Source of the DNA: Xiphophorus maculatus
Taxonomy: Eukaryota; Chordata; Actinopteri; Cyprinodontiformes; Poeciliidae
Direction of reading: 5' to 3'
Length of the DNA stretch: 64,000 bases
NCBI RefSeq assembly: GCF_002775205.1
Contig: NC_036458.1
Span: forward strand, 4,184,560 to 4,248,559
The notes under the pieces were generated by a model. The model had not been told where the DNA came from. It made no database searches and saw nothing but the letters and a program-made list of their open reading frames with translations. Shown one piece after another: positions 1 to 11,405 of the stretch. A program made the translations under genes and the position numbers. The number at the start of each line of letters is the position of its first letter. Positions within the stretch are counted from its first letter, which is position 1.

Positions 1-1838
1 TTAATTTACAACGGTCAACTAGACAGGGTTGCCCCCTGTCACCACTACTTTTTGTATTGGCAATAGAACCTCTGGCAATGGCTGTTAGAGCAAATACAGA
101 AATATCTGGTATTAGAATTGGAGGAAGAGATCATCTCATTTCCCTGTTTGCGGATGATATCATATTTTTCATGAGTAATCTGAAGATCAGTATTCCTAAA
201 TTATTACATCTAATAAAAGAATTCGGTGAATTTTCAGGATATACAATTAATAATTCTAAATCAGAGTTAATGTTTCTTAATGAAGAAGAAAGGAGAAGTC
301 CTACTGTGACTACCCCATTTAAAACAACAACAAAAGGTTTTACATACTTGGGCATTAAGGTCACCCCATCTCTTAATGAAATAAGCACAACAAATTATAA
401 TCCCCTTGTGGAAAAAGTCACAGAAATGCTAAATAGATGGTCAAACCTGCCTATATCTATGATAGGCCGAATAAATTTATTAAAAATGACAATCTTGCCC
501 AAATTTTTGTATTATTTTCAAACACTTCCATTACCGCTGTCAGATTCATTTTATGACAGTCTGGACAAACTATTTAATCAATTTATTTGGAGTAATAGAA
601 AAGCAAGACTCCGCTTAAAACTACTCTATCTGCCCTATGAAAGAGGTGGACTTCAAGTCCCTAATCTCAGATGGTATTATATGGCCGCCCAACTAACATC
701 AGCTACCCACTACTTTTGCCCGACGACACCTCCAGCCTGGGTAGATATTGAACAGCAATCTGTTCCAGACTTCCCCTTAAATACCTTTCTATATTCTTCA
801 GACTTAAAGACATTAAAAAAGACCACAAAAAAACCCTTTTTAAAAAATACGATTACAAACTGGTATGCAGCACACAAACATGTAGGTGAGCGTCCAGAGC
901 TATCACAATTTACCCCAATCTGGGGTAATGAAAGGTTCATCCCAGGAAAAAATGATGGAGGATTTAAACTATGGAAAACCAAAGGCATTCAGAAAATTAA
1001 AGATCTGTATGTTGATGGCAAGTTACTTACTTTTGATCAGCTATGTAAGAAGTATTTAATACCCCCAAAACATTTTTTTAAATACTTGCAATTGAAAAAC
1101 GTTATGTCATCAAAACTGAAACAAATAGTTGACATTCCACCCTTAACAAAAATAGAAGAGGTGTGTGTTGGAGACTCAAAAGGGAAAGGTTTTCTCTCTG
1201 TGTTCTATAATTTGTTAATGCTTTCCTCTAGGGACTCAGCAATAGATAAGTTGGACGCTTGGAGAAGAGATACTTTCGAAGATATAGATGAGGAAGACTG
1301 GAATCTGGCCTGTTTAAAAGCACAAAAACAAACGATAAACACACGATTTAAACTTTTGCAATATAAATGGCTTATGAGAACCTATATAACACCAGTTAAG
1401 CTTCATCATATGTCCAGTGATATTCCAGATACTTGCACTAAATGTTTGTTTGAAAAAGGAACTCTTCTCCATTGTTTGTGGGAATGTCTTAAAATTCAGA
1501 AGTTTTGGAAGGATGTTATTGGGTGTCTATCTGAATTGTTTAAGGTGAAAGTCCCATTAGAGGTTAAAATCTGTGTACTAGGAATATACCCAGCGGAATT
1601 TAAACAATCACAGAGGAAAACTAAATTGATAGACTATGGACTTCTTCAAGCCAGAAGATCTATAGCATTATGCTGGAGAGGCATGGATGCACCCTCCCTG
1701 GGACTCTGGAGGAAGGAAATTGCAAATTCACTCGGACTGGAAAAGCTAACATACATCGCCAAGGGTAAACAACGGGATTTTGAGACTCTCTGGGAGCCAT
1801 ATATGAAGATCATAGGGACTGAAGGTGGAACTTATTAA
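1..1838 (+). CDS. L1-type LINE ORF2 protein, C-terminal part (reverse transcriptase onward), 5' end outside window
   Basis: The frame is open from position 3 to the stop at 1836-1838, so the coding region enters from the left; there is no start codon to choose here. The first codons read STRQGCPLSPLLF, a conserved reverse transcriptase block, followed by the catalytic FADD box near 150-165. The tail has a cysteine/histidine-rich stretch with CTKC and then HCLWEC (about 1435-1490), as found near the C-terminus of L1-clade ORF2 proteins. The family encodes an endonuclease and reverse transcriptase that copy the element's own RNA into the genome; only the second half is visible. The visible 612 codons carry no stop or frameshift, unlike the Rex3-type copy at the other end of the window, so this insertion is probably fairly young. 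Placement in the L1 clade is from motif pattern; the subfamily was not determined. Confidence 0.88.
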   Translation, partial: NLQRSTRQGCPLSPLLFVLAIEPLAMAVRANTEISGIRIGGRDHLISLFADDIIFFMSNLKISIPKLLHLIKEFGEFSGYTINNSKSELMFLNEEERRSPTVTTPFKTTTKGFTYLGIKVTPSLNEISTTNYNPLVEKVTEMLNRWSNLPISMIGRINLLKMTILPKFLYYFQTLPLPLSDSFYDSLDKLFNQFIWSNRKARLRLKLLYLPYERGGLQVPNLRWYYMAAQLTSATHYFCPTTPPAWVDIEQQSVPDFPLNTFLYSSDLKTLKKTTKKPFLKNTITNWYAAHKHVGERPELSQFTPIWGNERFIPGKNDGGFKLWKTKGIQKIKDLYVDGKLLTFDQLCKKYLIPPKHFFKYLQLKNVMSSKLKQIVDIPPLTKIEEVCVGDSKGKGFLSVFYNLLMLSSRDSAIDKLDAWRRDTFEDIDEEDWNLACLKAQKQTINTRFKLLQYKWLMRTYITPVKLHHMSSDIPDTCTKCLFEKGTLLHCLWECLKIQKFWKDVIGCLSELFKVKVPLEVKICVLGIYPAEFKQSQRKTKLIDYGLLQARRSIALCWRGMDAPSLGLWRKEIANSLGLEKLTYIAKGKQRDFETLWEPYMKIIGTEGGTY

Positions 1839-2085
1839 TGGCTGTCTTGTCTACAGTTTCTATTCATATATTGTTCTGTTATTTTTCTTTCTTTTTTCTC
1901 TAAGTTAATCTAAAAGATTTTTGATATTTTTGGAACCAAACAAATGCAGGTTTGAAGGGTGAGTGTGGGAGTGAATGCAAGAGTGTATAAGTACATGTTA
2001 TAATGTTAAGTTTGTTGTGTGTAAATTTGTTATGTCAAAAAAGAGAAAATTCAATAAAAAAATTTAAAAAATAAAAAGCACAACA
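1..2085 (+). mobile_element. 3' portion of an L1-type LINE with short 3' UTR and A-rich tail
   Basis: The ORF is followed by about 240 bases of non-coding sequence. It ends in an AATAAA motif (about 2053) and then an A-rich run to about 2085, the normal 3' end of an L1-clade retrotransposon. The left boundary is outside the window. Sequence beyond the tail looks unrelated to the element. No target-site duplication could be assigned because the 5' end is not visible. Confidence 0.8.
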
Positions 2086-2204
2086 GCAAAACAAATAATA
2101 GACATGACCTGTTTGTCTGTTTGTCTAGTTATGATGCATATAAGTTGTCTTTGGCTTGTGTACGTACATCTGTTGAATAAAGTAAATAAATCACCTATGT
2201 TGAA

Positions 2205-2275
2205 TTGCAAAAAAAAAAAAAAAAATACACAGCAAAAGTATTCAAATCCCTTTTCCACATTCTGTCACCTAAAAT
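2205..2275. repeat. Poly-A run and solo end of a Tc1-like element
   Basis: A run of about 15 A is followed by GCAAAAGTATTCAAATCCC and then a CACATTCTGTCACC-like string. The same order (GCAAAA, TTCAAATCCC, CACATTTTGTCA) occurs at 16732-16780, at the end of the degenerate Tc1-like copy described below. This appears to be a terminal fragment only. The match was made by eye over roughly 45 bases. Confidence 0.4.
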
Positions 2276-5200
2276 GAGTCACCAAGAGGTTTAAAGGACC
2301 CAAAGCATCACTAATCAACACAGAAATGGTTCAGTAAAGAGAAAATCAACTTTCAAGGTAATCTCAACTCTGCAGAAAAAATGCTGAAAAAATGAAACAT
2401 GAAATGATTTAAAATCAGTGAGCACAAAAGGCTGCCCTTTTGAAATGTTTTAGGACAAAATGTAGCGCCATTTTAATGGAAATCGGGATTTAAGATGGCC
2501 GTTCAATTATGCTATAAATGTTTCCAGTTTTCTCTTATTTCACTTTCTATTCTTACTGACACTGACTCCGACACCTTCTTATCTCAGATAACCAAGTATT
2601 AACCAACAATTTGGAAGCGCCAACTGGACAAATGTCTCAGAAGAGACACCAAACCAATGTGTGATTTCCTTCCTCGCTGACACCAAGAGTTTTGTCCCAA
2701 AAATCTCAGAACCATCGCGCTTCAAGGCTTCAATTTCAACCATTTTTTTTCTACCGGAAGTAAATGGTATCACCTGTGTCTGCAAAACACTCCAACAGCC
2801 CATTAATGCCAGACAGGACCATCGCTCAGATGTGACGAAGAACCCACAGACGGTGACATGATTAACAGTTGCTGTCGCTCAAAGACAGGTGGCTGCAGGT
2901 GAGCGACAGAGGGGAAGGAAATCAGAAGAAACAAGAGAGAGAGGACAGGGCTGAAGTAGGACAAAGCGCAGGGGAGGTCTGTCTGTCCCAGTTCAGAGGC
3001 TTACCACCAGTAAGAGCCAGAGAAGAAGTGAGAGAGAGAGGAAAAAAACTGAAAGGAGTGAGAGATGGAGAAGCCTAAATCTGGAGGTATGAACTGCATC
3101 ACCCCGAGCTGTGCTGCAGGAAGAAAGCCGAGCTAAACTCCCATGCAGTTGAGCAAATAAACCAAGAGGGAGGCTGGAAATAATAAACCTTAGAGAAAGT
3201 CGAACTCTGGCAATGTTTCAACACTGAAGCAACCGAGCAGATGGACGACCAATTCGAAAGAAACAGTTCATTTTCCATACAAACCTGCCCTTCTTTAATT
3301 ATTTTACTAGAATAATCATGTCTGTAAATCCTTTTTTGTGCTCTTAGGCCCTCTTTGAGTCGTACTCACCAGAACTGAGAGCGTGTTCTGCAGAGATTGT
3401 GGGCCCCTGATCCCCACGGAGGGATCTGCACGGCTGGAAACGCTGATTCGCTGCAGAGTCCTCTCATTCCGGGCTAAACTTCGCTGACCCAGATGATATT
3501 AATGGGACTTGAATGTCAATTCCAACTACTGGCACCGAGCGTGGGCTGTTTGCTGGAGTTTGGCGCTGTCTCTTTGCCAAATAATGCTTGAAGCAAAGAT
3601 GACATGGCAGTCAGCTGTCAGCTGCAGCTAAATTGGTTTGTTGAACCAGATCAGCGAGACTTCCCTGGGCTAAATTATCTCCCATAGAATGAAAGCAGAA
3701 ATTAGGACTGTAAAACGTTAGGAAGACATTGAATAAAGACGTTACAGCAAAGACTCACCCAGACATGAAGCTAGAACTCTATAATAAATTAACGCCACTT
3801 ATAAGTACGTTTCATGTTTGAAATAAAGTTATTGTGGAAAAAAAATAAAGTAAGAGAATGCGAGGGGAGGAAACTGAACTGCTGCATAAAAAATGTGGAA
3901 TTTGTCCAGAAAAAATAATTTAGGGGAAGAAAGGTGAGCTAAAGGTTTTCAAAGTTAGCTGAAGCACCAAGCAAAAAATTACCTGCTCTGACGTCTAGCC
4001 ATCACAATTTGACCCTTGTCAATCTAATTAAGCTTAAGTTGAAATCCAGAAACTTGCTCATTTTTCCTGCTTCTTATTCATGAACAGAAAACACATCAGT
4101 CCTTATGTTATGGCTGATTGGCGTAAGTCGGATGCGTGTTGGTGATGCATGACATTTGCAAATCGCTGCATGTCAGACGTTCATGTACCTGAACTACGGA
4201 GTAAATCGGCTCAAACATCATGTCTTCTTTCACATTGGAAAATTTGCACAATAACCCACTTAGCTTGATGCATACCCACAATGCATCACTATAAAACTGT
4301 CACTTCGATAAACCTTTGATGCCACCACTCCTTTCAAACTCATTAATTCACCTTTAGGTTTGAACTGAACCGCTCCTTCTTGCTTTAGCCAGATACTTTA
4401 GTTTTATTTCAAATTTCTTGATTATATTTCAGTCGTTTAAAGTGGTTTTGTTTAATATCTTTCCAGGCTTTTTGAAAATCTGTCAAAGTTTTTCTTCAAA
4501 CTTTGGCTGCATTTTTGCTGATTTGTGTCCCAATATCTGCCAAGACTAGCAGATAAATAATCTGGGAAAGTCACATCTTTAAGAAACAGGCAAAAAGTTC
4601 ATCCATCATTCAGTTTAACTTTCACTATATATCTCACTGAGAATTACTTTGTCGGTGATAAAAATCCATTTTATGTTCACATCTTTGGTATTTTTTATAG
4701 ATTCAGCTAAAGAAATTGGGTCAAATTGTGTTTTACCCCTTGACTTCTGTGTAAATGGTCAGGCAGAACAGCCAAATAATAGGAAACTTTATAAAAAGAC
4801 AATCAGAAAGCCAGAAAAAATAAAATTACCTTAAAAAAATACAGCTGAACCTAGGTTATCATAGGAATTAGTCAACACAACCAAACAGGTAATATGTGAG
4901 AATACTTGAGACGCCCTTTAAAATATCTAGAAATGGCTATTTTAATAGTTCAAATACTAAATATACATTAATATGCAATAATATCCAAAATGGAAACCGT
5001 CTTAGCACGACTTTAGAAGCTCAAATCTACAGTCTTCCTTATTTCTGTTCTTCAGCAGCAAGGAAAAAGAATGCACTTGGCTTCCAAGTTGCAATTTAAT
5101 TTCAATATTTTAGATAATCTCTACAAAACGAACTGCAAATAGATAAACTTTCCATGTATAATTTGGATTTATGTTCCACAAAAAATCCTTTAATAGGCTG

Positions 5201-5679
5201 CAGTCAATGTATCTCTATTCCCTATATTTAAGTAGTTCTTCTTCTCTCTTCTAAGATTTACAGGATAAATATGCAACATTTTTGGTAGTTAGTTTCATTT
5301 TGAAGAGGATTTCAAACTTCACACTTGCCGATTGCTAACCCCCTAGTTGGAGTTGGAGTCTGAACTCGACTTTAGGAACCACAGTTAATATGAGAATACT
5401 GGGAGTCCATTGTTCCAAAAAGAGTTGCTGCCCTTCCTGACAAAAAGGCAGAGCACCAGTTTAACCACCAACAGGGAATGGTTCCAGTTTGGAAGCAATT
5501 TGTTACACCTGCAGACCTGTAAGCGACCTGTTGAGTAAGGATGGCACATCAAGAAAAGGTAAGTAGGATGGAATTGGTTGCAGTGCACTCCCAACATAAC
5601 CCACATGCTTTCAGTTGCACACCGTTATTCCTTGAGGGTTCATTCACTCCAGCCCATTTTCAAAAATGTACTTTCAACA
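2276..5679. other. Intergenic DNA, no gene recognised
   Basis: There is no reading frame with recognisable protein content and no convincing splice-bounded exon. A purine-rich, weakly repetitive patch (GAGAG motifs) lies at about 2925-3070. The rest is A/T-rich, ordinary-looking non-coding sequence. Confidence 0.6.
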
Positions 5680-6490
5680 TGTTTTCACACCTAATAGTCC
5701 GGGACACTCGGTTCAGTTGGGAACTAAAACTGTAACATTTGTTAATTTTTCAGCTGCTGTTCTCTTTCACTCTGCATTGTGTCAAACGAACCAAATCCTT
5801 TGAGCAACCTGTTCCCCTCCTCACCTATGGGGGCGCTGCACCAAGAGCCACTGAAGGAAACGACACAAAAACCACTAAAGAAGACGCAAAGCGCGACTTC
5901 CTTCTTCACAAAATGTGAACAAAAATGGATTGGTGTCAGATTTTAGTAGTTGGCAGATTTCACGACACATTTTTCCCACTAGTATTAGATTCACATTTGT
6001 TTAGGTTTTATTACCCAGAATGCCTTGCACTGTATCCCACTTCCTGCTTTTGATTTAACACGTAATTAAACTCTGATGCGGACCAAAAAAGCGAACTCTG
6101 GTCCACCTACAAACCTTGTTCTCGGTCCGGTTGAAGTGAACTTTGGCGCGATCTGAATGGCTACGTGAACACCAATCAAACCAAAAGCAGGAAGTGGACT
6201 GCAGCACAGGGCATTTTGGGTAAATACAACCAAGACAAACCTGAGTGTCTAGTGCTAGCAGGAGAAATGACTTCTGGTTTTTTACAAAAGAAATCCTACA
6301 ACCCCTAAAATCTGACGCTCAATGTCTTCCTCAAAGGTTTCTGTGTCATTTCCTTCAATGGTTATTGGTTCAGCGCCCCCACAGGCGAGGAGGAGAACAG
6401 GTTTTTCAAAGGGATTGGTTCATTTGACACAGTGCGGTGTGAAAGCTGCTTCCGAGTCTACCCGACAATCAGGTGTGAAAACATGCTAAG
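5680..6490. mobile_element. Foldback (long inverted repeat) MITE, copy A
   Basis: The two halves are imperfect reverse complements around a centre near 6080. The left end has TGTTTTCACACCTAATAG and GACACTCGG; the right end has the inverse, with CCGAGTCTACCC and AGGTGTGAAAACA. Within the arms, CCTGTTCCCCTCCTC and GGGGGCGCTGCACC on the left pair with CAGCGCCCCC and GAGGAGGAGAACAGG on the right. Arms are about 350-400 bases. No protein is encoded. A second, partly truncated copy lies at 36955-37660, which shows it is an interspersed family rather than a one-off palindrome. Confidence 0.75.
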
Positions 6491-7116
6491 TTCTTCAGAT
6501 CTCCAAATTTGACTTTTCTTGGTGCCCAACCGTTAATCAGTTTATGTGTTTTGCTTTTGTTCTCTCTGAGATTTTCCAAGTTCTCCAGCTTCCTCCCACT
6601 TTCCAAACAAACCTACGTTAGTAATGCATTTAGTTTGTGTGCTGCTGAGTTGCGTTAGACGGTACATCATAAGAAAGCCCGGCTCTCTTGAGGCCAAATG
6701 TAAAGCAATTTGAGTTGGTATGCAACTCTGCCTGGAGTGTAACGACTGCTTGACATCAGTGAGTGGAAAGAGTTTTTGAACTCTCTTTTATCTCCACTCC
6801 ACGGCGACATCAGCTCTCCATCAGCTCTCCATCGCCTAATGGTGTCTCCACATCAGCGTGTGGCTGGAAGTTCACAGTTTCACTGCTGTAAATTGAGCTG
6901 GATGCTCTGCAGTTTGAGGAAGCGCTCCTCTGTCATTACCCTCCTCACATTCAGAGCCTGGAAAGCAGGTGTTGGCGTGGGTGATGTCCCTGCATTGTCG
7001 TTATTCTGCGAAAACTCAACTCAACTCCCAGTCACGTTTGAAACACCTACAAGTCCTGCCAAACCTGCTCTAGTGTGTAATTATATACACCTTCAGCAGA
7101 GACAATGGCATCTATA
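6491..7116. other. Intergenic DNA, nothing recognised
   Basis: A 138-codon open frame lies here but has low-complexity content, no family motif and no splice context, so I treat it as chance. No repeat family shared with the rest of the window was seen. Confidence 0.5.
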
Positions 7117-7870
7117 CACTGCAAAAATACAAAATCCCACCAAGTATTTTTGGTCTAGTTGTAGTGCAAACACTTTAGTACACATGAAATAATTCAAAAC
7201 TAACTTACAGGTAACTTTTCAGCAATATATGAGCTTGTTTTAAGAAAATAATTTATTAACATTGATTTAAAAAGTACTAGTTACAAGTGAAATAATCTAC
7301 CAGTGGAACAAGACATTTTTCCAATATTATAAGAAAAAATGTCCTGTTCCACTAGCAGATTATTTCACTTATAACTACGATAACAAATATTGCTGGACGA
7401 TAAATTGTCTCAGAAGTTATTGCAATGTACAATAAATATTGTTGTTCTAAGACAATTTTCAAGTAACATAATGGCAATAATGGAGTAATAATGCAAAAAC
7501 ACACTCAAAGATGAATAAACTTTAAATTTAATGGTAGAACTGGAAGATATTTTAAATATCCAAAATGAATAAACAAAACAACAAATAAAATGATTTTAAA
7601 AGTCTCTAAATGAAATTATCCACCAGTAAAACCAAAGCACCAGACTGAAGACATGATAAATCATGCAAATTATTGAGCTTTGCAATTAATTGATTCATTG
7701 ATATTTGCAAGTCTTTTTCTACCAATATCAAGAAATTATTAACTTACAAAAAGCTCCTATATCTTGCTGAAAAGTTACTTGTGAGTTAGTTTTGTCTTAG
7801 AAACTAGACAAAAGTTTCTGCAGTAGAAACTAGACAAAAATACAAAAGATTTTGTGTTTTTACAGTGCAG
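7117..7870. mobile_element. Palindromic MITE with ACTGCAAAAA ends, split by a nested MITE
   Basis: The left end reads ACACTGCAAAAATAC and the right end (about 7855-7867) is its inverse, TTTTTACAGTGC. Internal blocks recur in mirror image: AACTAACTTACAGGTAAC on the left against TTACTTGTGAGTTAGTTTTG on the right. An inner palindrome at 7290-7375 has AATAATCTACCAGTGGAAC on one side of the axis and GTTCCACTAGCAGATTATT on the other. Bases 7377-7710 belong to a different family and interrupt it. Related partial copies are at 14078-14295 and 38480-38665. Termini of this kind are common in teleost hAT-like MITEs; the superfamily is an inference. Confidence 0.7.
7377..7710 (+). mobile_element. CTGTCACGATAA-family MITE (family B), nested copy
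   Basis: This copy begins ACGATAACAAATATTGCTGG and continues with ACGATAAATTGTCTCAGAAG, AACTGGAAGATATTTTAAAT and GCAATTAATTGATTCATTG. The same ordered blocks appear in copies at 13003-13356, 27165-27400, 42350-42685, 43775-44145, 45228-45658, 48195-48622 and 49600-49928. It sits inside the palindromic element at 7117-7870, so it inserted later than that element. Confidence 0.7.
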
Positions 7871-8492
7871 AGGCGGAGATCATGTCAGAACATTGTGCAG
7901 GAATGAAGCCGTTGAAGTGAGAAACATCCTCAGCAGAAACTCCTGCTACATCTCATATTTCCTCCCATGTATCCGTGTTCATGTTCATTCATGCTTATCC
8001 TGCCTCCGTCTGCATGTCAGGGGAATCTCCGTGTGATTCAGGGTGATTTTGTGCACCGCTTGGTGTTTTAACGTGAACAATGAGACGCTCTGTGCCGCAC
8101 ATCCTTTGACAGGCATGCAAACGTATGTGGGTGGGATTATCAGATTGTCACAACGGTAAATCTGCGTTATGATTTTATTTATTTTTTTTTTTATCTGGTG
8201 CACAAACATTTTCTTTCCCCTTGCAGATGTGGGAAAATATTCTGCATCCTCAGCAGATCCACAATTGCATTTCCTGCATGTATACTTCCTGCATGCACAG
8301 AGAGGCAATGTTTCACATCATTGCAGTTAACTTGAACATTCACGTCCCCCCCCCACTCTCTCTCTCTCTTTAGGTCCTGCTGCACACAGACAGACCCCCT
8401 ACTGACTCCCTCATCAAAAACCAAGCTTCCTCTGTCTCCATGCAACTCAGAGATGAAGAACACATTAAAAAAATGACAGGAAAGAGTCTTAC
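7871..8492. other. Intergenic DNA, no gene recognised
   Basis: There are simple-sequence patches (T-run near 8175, CT-rich run near 8355-8372) and no recognisable gene. Open frames on the minus strand across 7985-8637 have skewed composition and no family motif. Confidence 0.5.
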
Positions 8493-8905
8493 TTTCTTTT
8501 ATAATTCCTGGTGAAAATGGAGAATTCCCTCTGGAAGAAAGAAAGTGGGGATAAGTGAGGAAGAGGAGGAAGAGGAGGAGGGGAACCCAGTGGCTTCCAG
8601 TTGCAGAGAAATGAGGAGCAGCAGGAAGATGCAACAATAAAAACCTTCCTCCTTCAACAACGACCGCGGCGTTGAAGAGGTCACGGTCAGTCCCGGGTGC
8701 TGCTGGACGCAGAGGAGCGGAGCAGCAGCAGCATCTTCATCACCAGCTCCTCCTCGCCTCTCCTCCTCCTGCAGCAGCAGCAGCAGCTCTGTAGTAACAC
8801 TTCTATCTGTTCAGTCCGACACACTCCCCATCCTTCGCCGCACGGCCCTCCCCTTCTCCAGCTCTCCTCGTCCTGATTGGCTGTCCCGCTCCGCTCCCCA
8901 GTTAC
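8493..8905 (-). promoter_or_regulatory. Candidate GC-rich promoter and non-coding first exon (speculative)
   Basis: Read on the minus strand, the block starts with a CCAAT box (GACAGCCAATCAGG, about 8875-8888). It then has a GC-rich, CTG/CAG-rich body and reaches a GTAAGA splice-donor-like site at 8492. This resembles a housekeeping 5' UTR exon more than the surrounding A/T-rich DNA. No downstream exon was found on the minus strand between here and the window edge. A gene may lie off-window, or this may be a decayed or unrelated GC-rich patch. Confidence 0.22.
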
Positions 8906-9107
8906 CCGGATACAGGGCTCACCCCTCCCTCCTTCAGTCAGCATACCCCACTCCTGGGTTGCCAGGTTGGGTGGGTTTCCACCTAGTTTGGCTGCTTTTG
9001 AACACATTGGGCAGGAAGAAACTGATCTGAGCGGGTTGTTAAAAGTTTGGGGGTTTTATAAAGCATTCATAAGCAAAGTACTGTAATTGTGCGACAGAGA
9101 ATTAGGG

Positions 9108-9835
9108 CCATGCCAACAAAAACCAAAAAAAATAAAATAAAATTACAAGAATAGAGTCAAAAGATTGCGAGAATATATAGGAAAGTCAAAATACGAGAAT
9201 AAAACTGCAATACTGACAGGAATGTCATAATATTCTGAGAATAAAGTCATAAAATTATTTCAGTAAAGTTATAATATGAGAAGAAAATTGTGATAATGCG
9301 ACAATAAAATCATAATAATGATATTCATATTATTACGAGAAGTCGTAATAATAAGAGAATAAAATTGTGATTATTTTTGAGAAATATCATGAAAATAAAG
9401 TCATTCAAGTCAAAATAATATCAGAATAAAGTCATAATATTATCAGGAGAAAGTTGACATGCGAGAATAAAATGTTAATGACAAAAGAAATCAGAATATT
9501 TTGAGAATAAAATCATAATATCACAAGAAGTCGAAATAATACAAGAATAAAATTGCAACAATGACAAAGTTTATTTTGAGATGTACTACGTGAATAAAGT
9601 CAATATTATCAGAAGAAAGTCAAAATACGAGAATAAAATTATAATAATGTCAATAAAGTCAGTATTACAATAATGTCATTATTACGATTAAAGTCATCAT
9701 ATTCCGAGAAGTATTACGAGAATAAAGTTGAAATATTACGAGGATACAGTCAGAATATTTCTAGAAGTCATAATAATACAAGAATCGAGTCAGAATTATT
9801 ATTTTGACATTTTGTCTTGATATGCATCATAATAG
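9108..9835. repeat. Degenerate minisatellite of GAATAAAGTCATAATATTA-like units
   Basis: About 730 bases consist of diverged tandem units built from GAGAATAAA, GTCATAATAT and ATTACGAGAA, each unit about 20-25 bases with variable spacing. It encodes nothing and shows no flanking inverted repeats. Unit drift is heavy, so exact copy number cannot be given by eye; I estimate about 30. Confidence 0.75.
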
Positions 9836-10796
9836 TGTTGAAAAATAAAAGTTTTCCAACTCCCCCTGAGAAACTTTCCACTGGTTTCTTCAGCTTTTCT
9901 CTTCAGTGACTGCTTCTTTAGCCACTCATCCATTATTATTTTTAAACACAATCCTTTGGTAAGCTAACTGTAGCGCTGCACTTTGAGCTGACGTAACGGT
10001 AATTAAACGGTTGTTTACTTGGCAGTACTTGGCGGACCTCCAGTGGCCCAGGGACCACAGCTTGAGAAAGATCTGATTAGACAGCTTGGTTTAATCTCAT
10101 GTTATTAGCTAATCGATTTGATTTGGACGGGTTTTACGTTGCGTTTTGGGCTGGAAACCCTCAGTCAGATCTGGCAACCTGCACCCCCCTCTATCTTTCT
10201 CTCTCTGTATCTTTGATGTTTGGGAGTTCAGTCTCTCAGCTGTAAAAAGAATATTATGTTTTCTCATCTTTTACAAGAACAGAGAGGGATCCACCCAACC
10301 TTTCAGATACATCAAATAATCCTGTAATCACCGTGTAAAACAACCACAACACAAAGACCTTCCCCACACAATCAACCAGAATCGAAGCACAATGTGCAGG
10401 AAAAGCAGGGAACTCACACAGAAATATGAATTAGAAATGAAAAGATGTGGATAAGAGGATGATGAGGGAAGCCGCCGCTGCTGCTGCAACGCTTATTATC
10501 ATACAGAGAGGAAGACGGAGGAGAGGAGCTCTGTGGGAGGAGAAGGAGCTTCCTACAGACGAGCTGAACTGAATAGCAAAGAGATATTAACTCCATTATT
10601 CCATCAGTGGCCACAGTCGCTTTGATGAGCTAACCTTCGCTTTCATAGCTGAAAACTGGGGCGAGCGAGGAGAGTTAGGACGACTGTGTGCAGGAAATCC
10701 ACCTTCAAACACTAAAACAGATGTTTTTTCAGTCACATCATCGTGATGGGGGGAACAAAAGGTTCTGCACTTCTCTTTTCTGAGAAGCTCTTGTTA
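9836..10796. other. Intergenic DNA containing one copy of a dispersed duplicated segment
   Basis: Bases about 10085-10225 (CGATTTGATTTGG, GGCTGGAAACCCTCAG, ATCTTTCTCTCTCTGTATC, TTTGGGAGTT) match bases about 12430-12560 in order and orientation. The remainder, including a GC-richer patch with GCCGCCGCTGCTGCTG at about 10470-10486, contains no recognised gene. Confidence 0.5.
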
Positions 10797-11405
10797 TTTC
10801 TCCCTATTATGCTTCCTTGAACAGGTTAGGATCGGTCTGTGGCTGAAACAAAACATGTTTATAACAATTTTTTGGGCCAAAATAATTTTTAAATAATGAG
10901 ATTCCAGTCTGATCACTTCAGAATGAGCTGTTTTAGGGCTGCTGTCACTTTAAATCCAAATAACCTGCTGTTGGCCACGCCCCGCAACTCAAAACAGAAA
11001 AATAAATGCAATTATATAAAAATAGATCTTGGAAAAGCAGAAGTAGAGCCTCCTGTACAACCAACGAGAATGAAGCAACTGGTTTCTGGATGGTAAGTCA
11101 ACAACAAAACATTTGACTTTTCCAGTAACTATCGTAAAACCAGCTGACCAAAGTGCTGGAAATCAACCTGGGTGATTTCCAGGTGATGGACTGGCCTTCA
11201 CCGGGGTTGCTAGGTAACGCTGCAGTGCCCGTATAATGTGACTTAATCAGAAGGTTTTAGAAAGGGAAAATATATATATTTTCCAAAAAACGGATGGATA
11301 TTAGTTTTTAAAGCATTTGGGCTGTTTTCAAAAAGCAGCATAAACCCAAATATTAGTACAAAAAGGTGCAAAATGAGAATCTCGATCTATAGGTCCCCTT
11401 TAAAG
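10797..11405 (+). mobile_element. TTAA-flanked MITE (family A), copy 1
   Basis: The left end is CTATTATGCTTCCTTGAACA and the right end is ATAGGTCCCCTTTAAAG. In between are family landmarks: AGCTGTTTTAGGGCTGCTGT, GGCCACGCCCC, GAAGTAGAGCCTCCTG, GGTAAGTCAACAACAAAAC and GGTTGCTAGGTAACG. The same landmarks occur at 25898-26514, 38749-39274, inverted at about 57070-57310, and partly at 15298-15530. Its own left TTAA appears mutated. Confidence 0.75.

Noticed and set aside
6776-7192. 138-codon plus-strand frame
   Set aside because: Low-complexity content; its last part lies in a MITE.
8191-9007. Overlapping minus-strand frames rich in Ser, Leu and Arg
   Set aside because: Composition follows CT and CAG repeats; considered only as a possible leader exon, not as protein.
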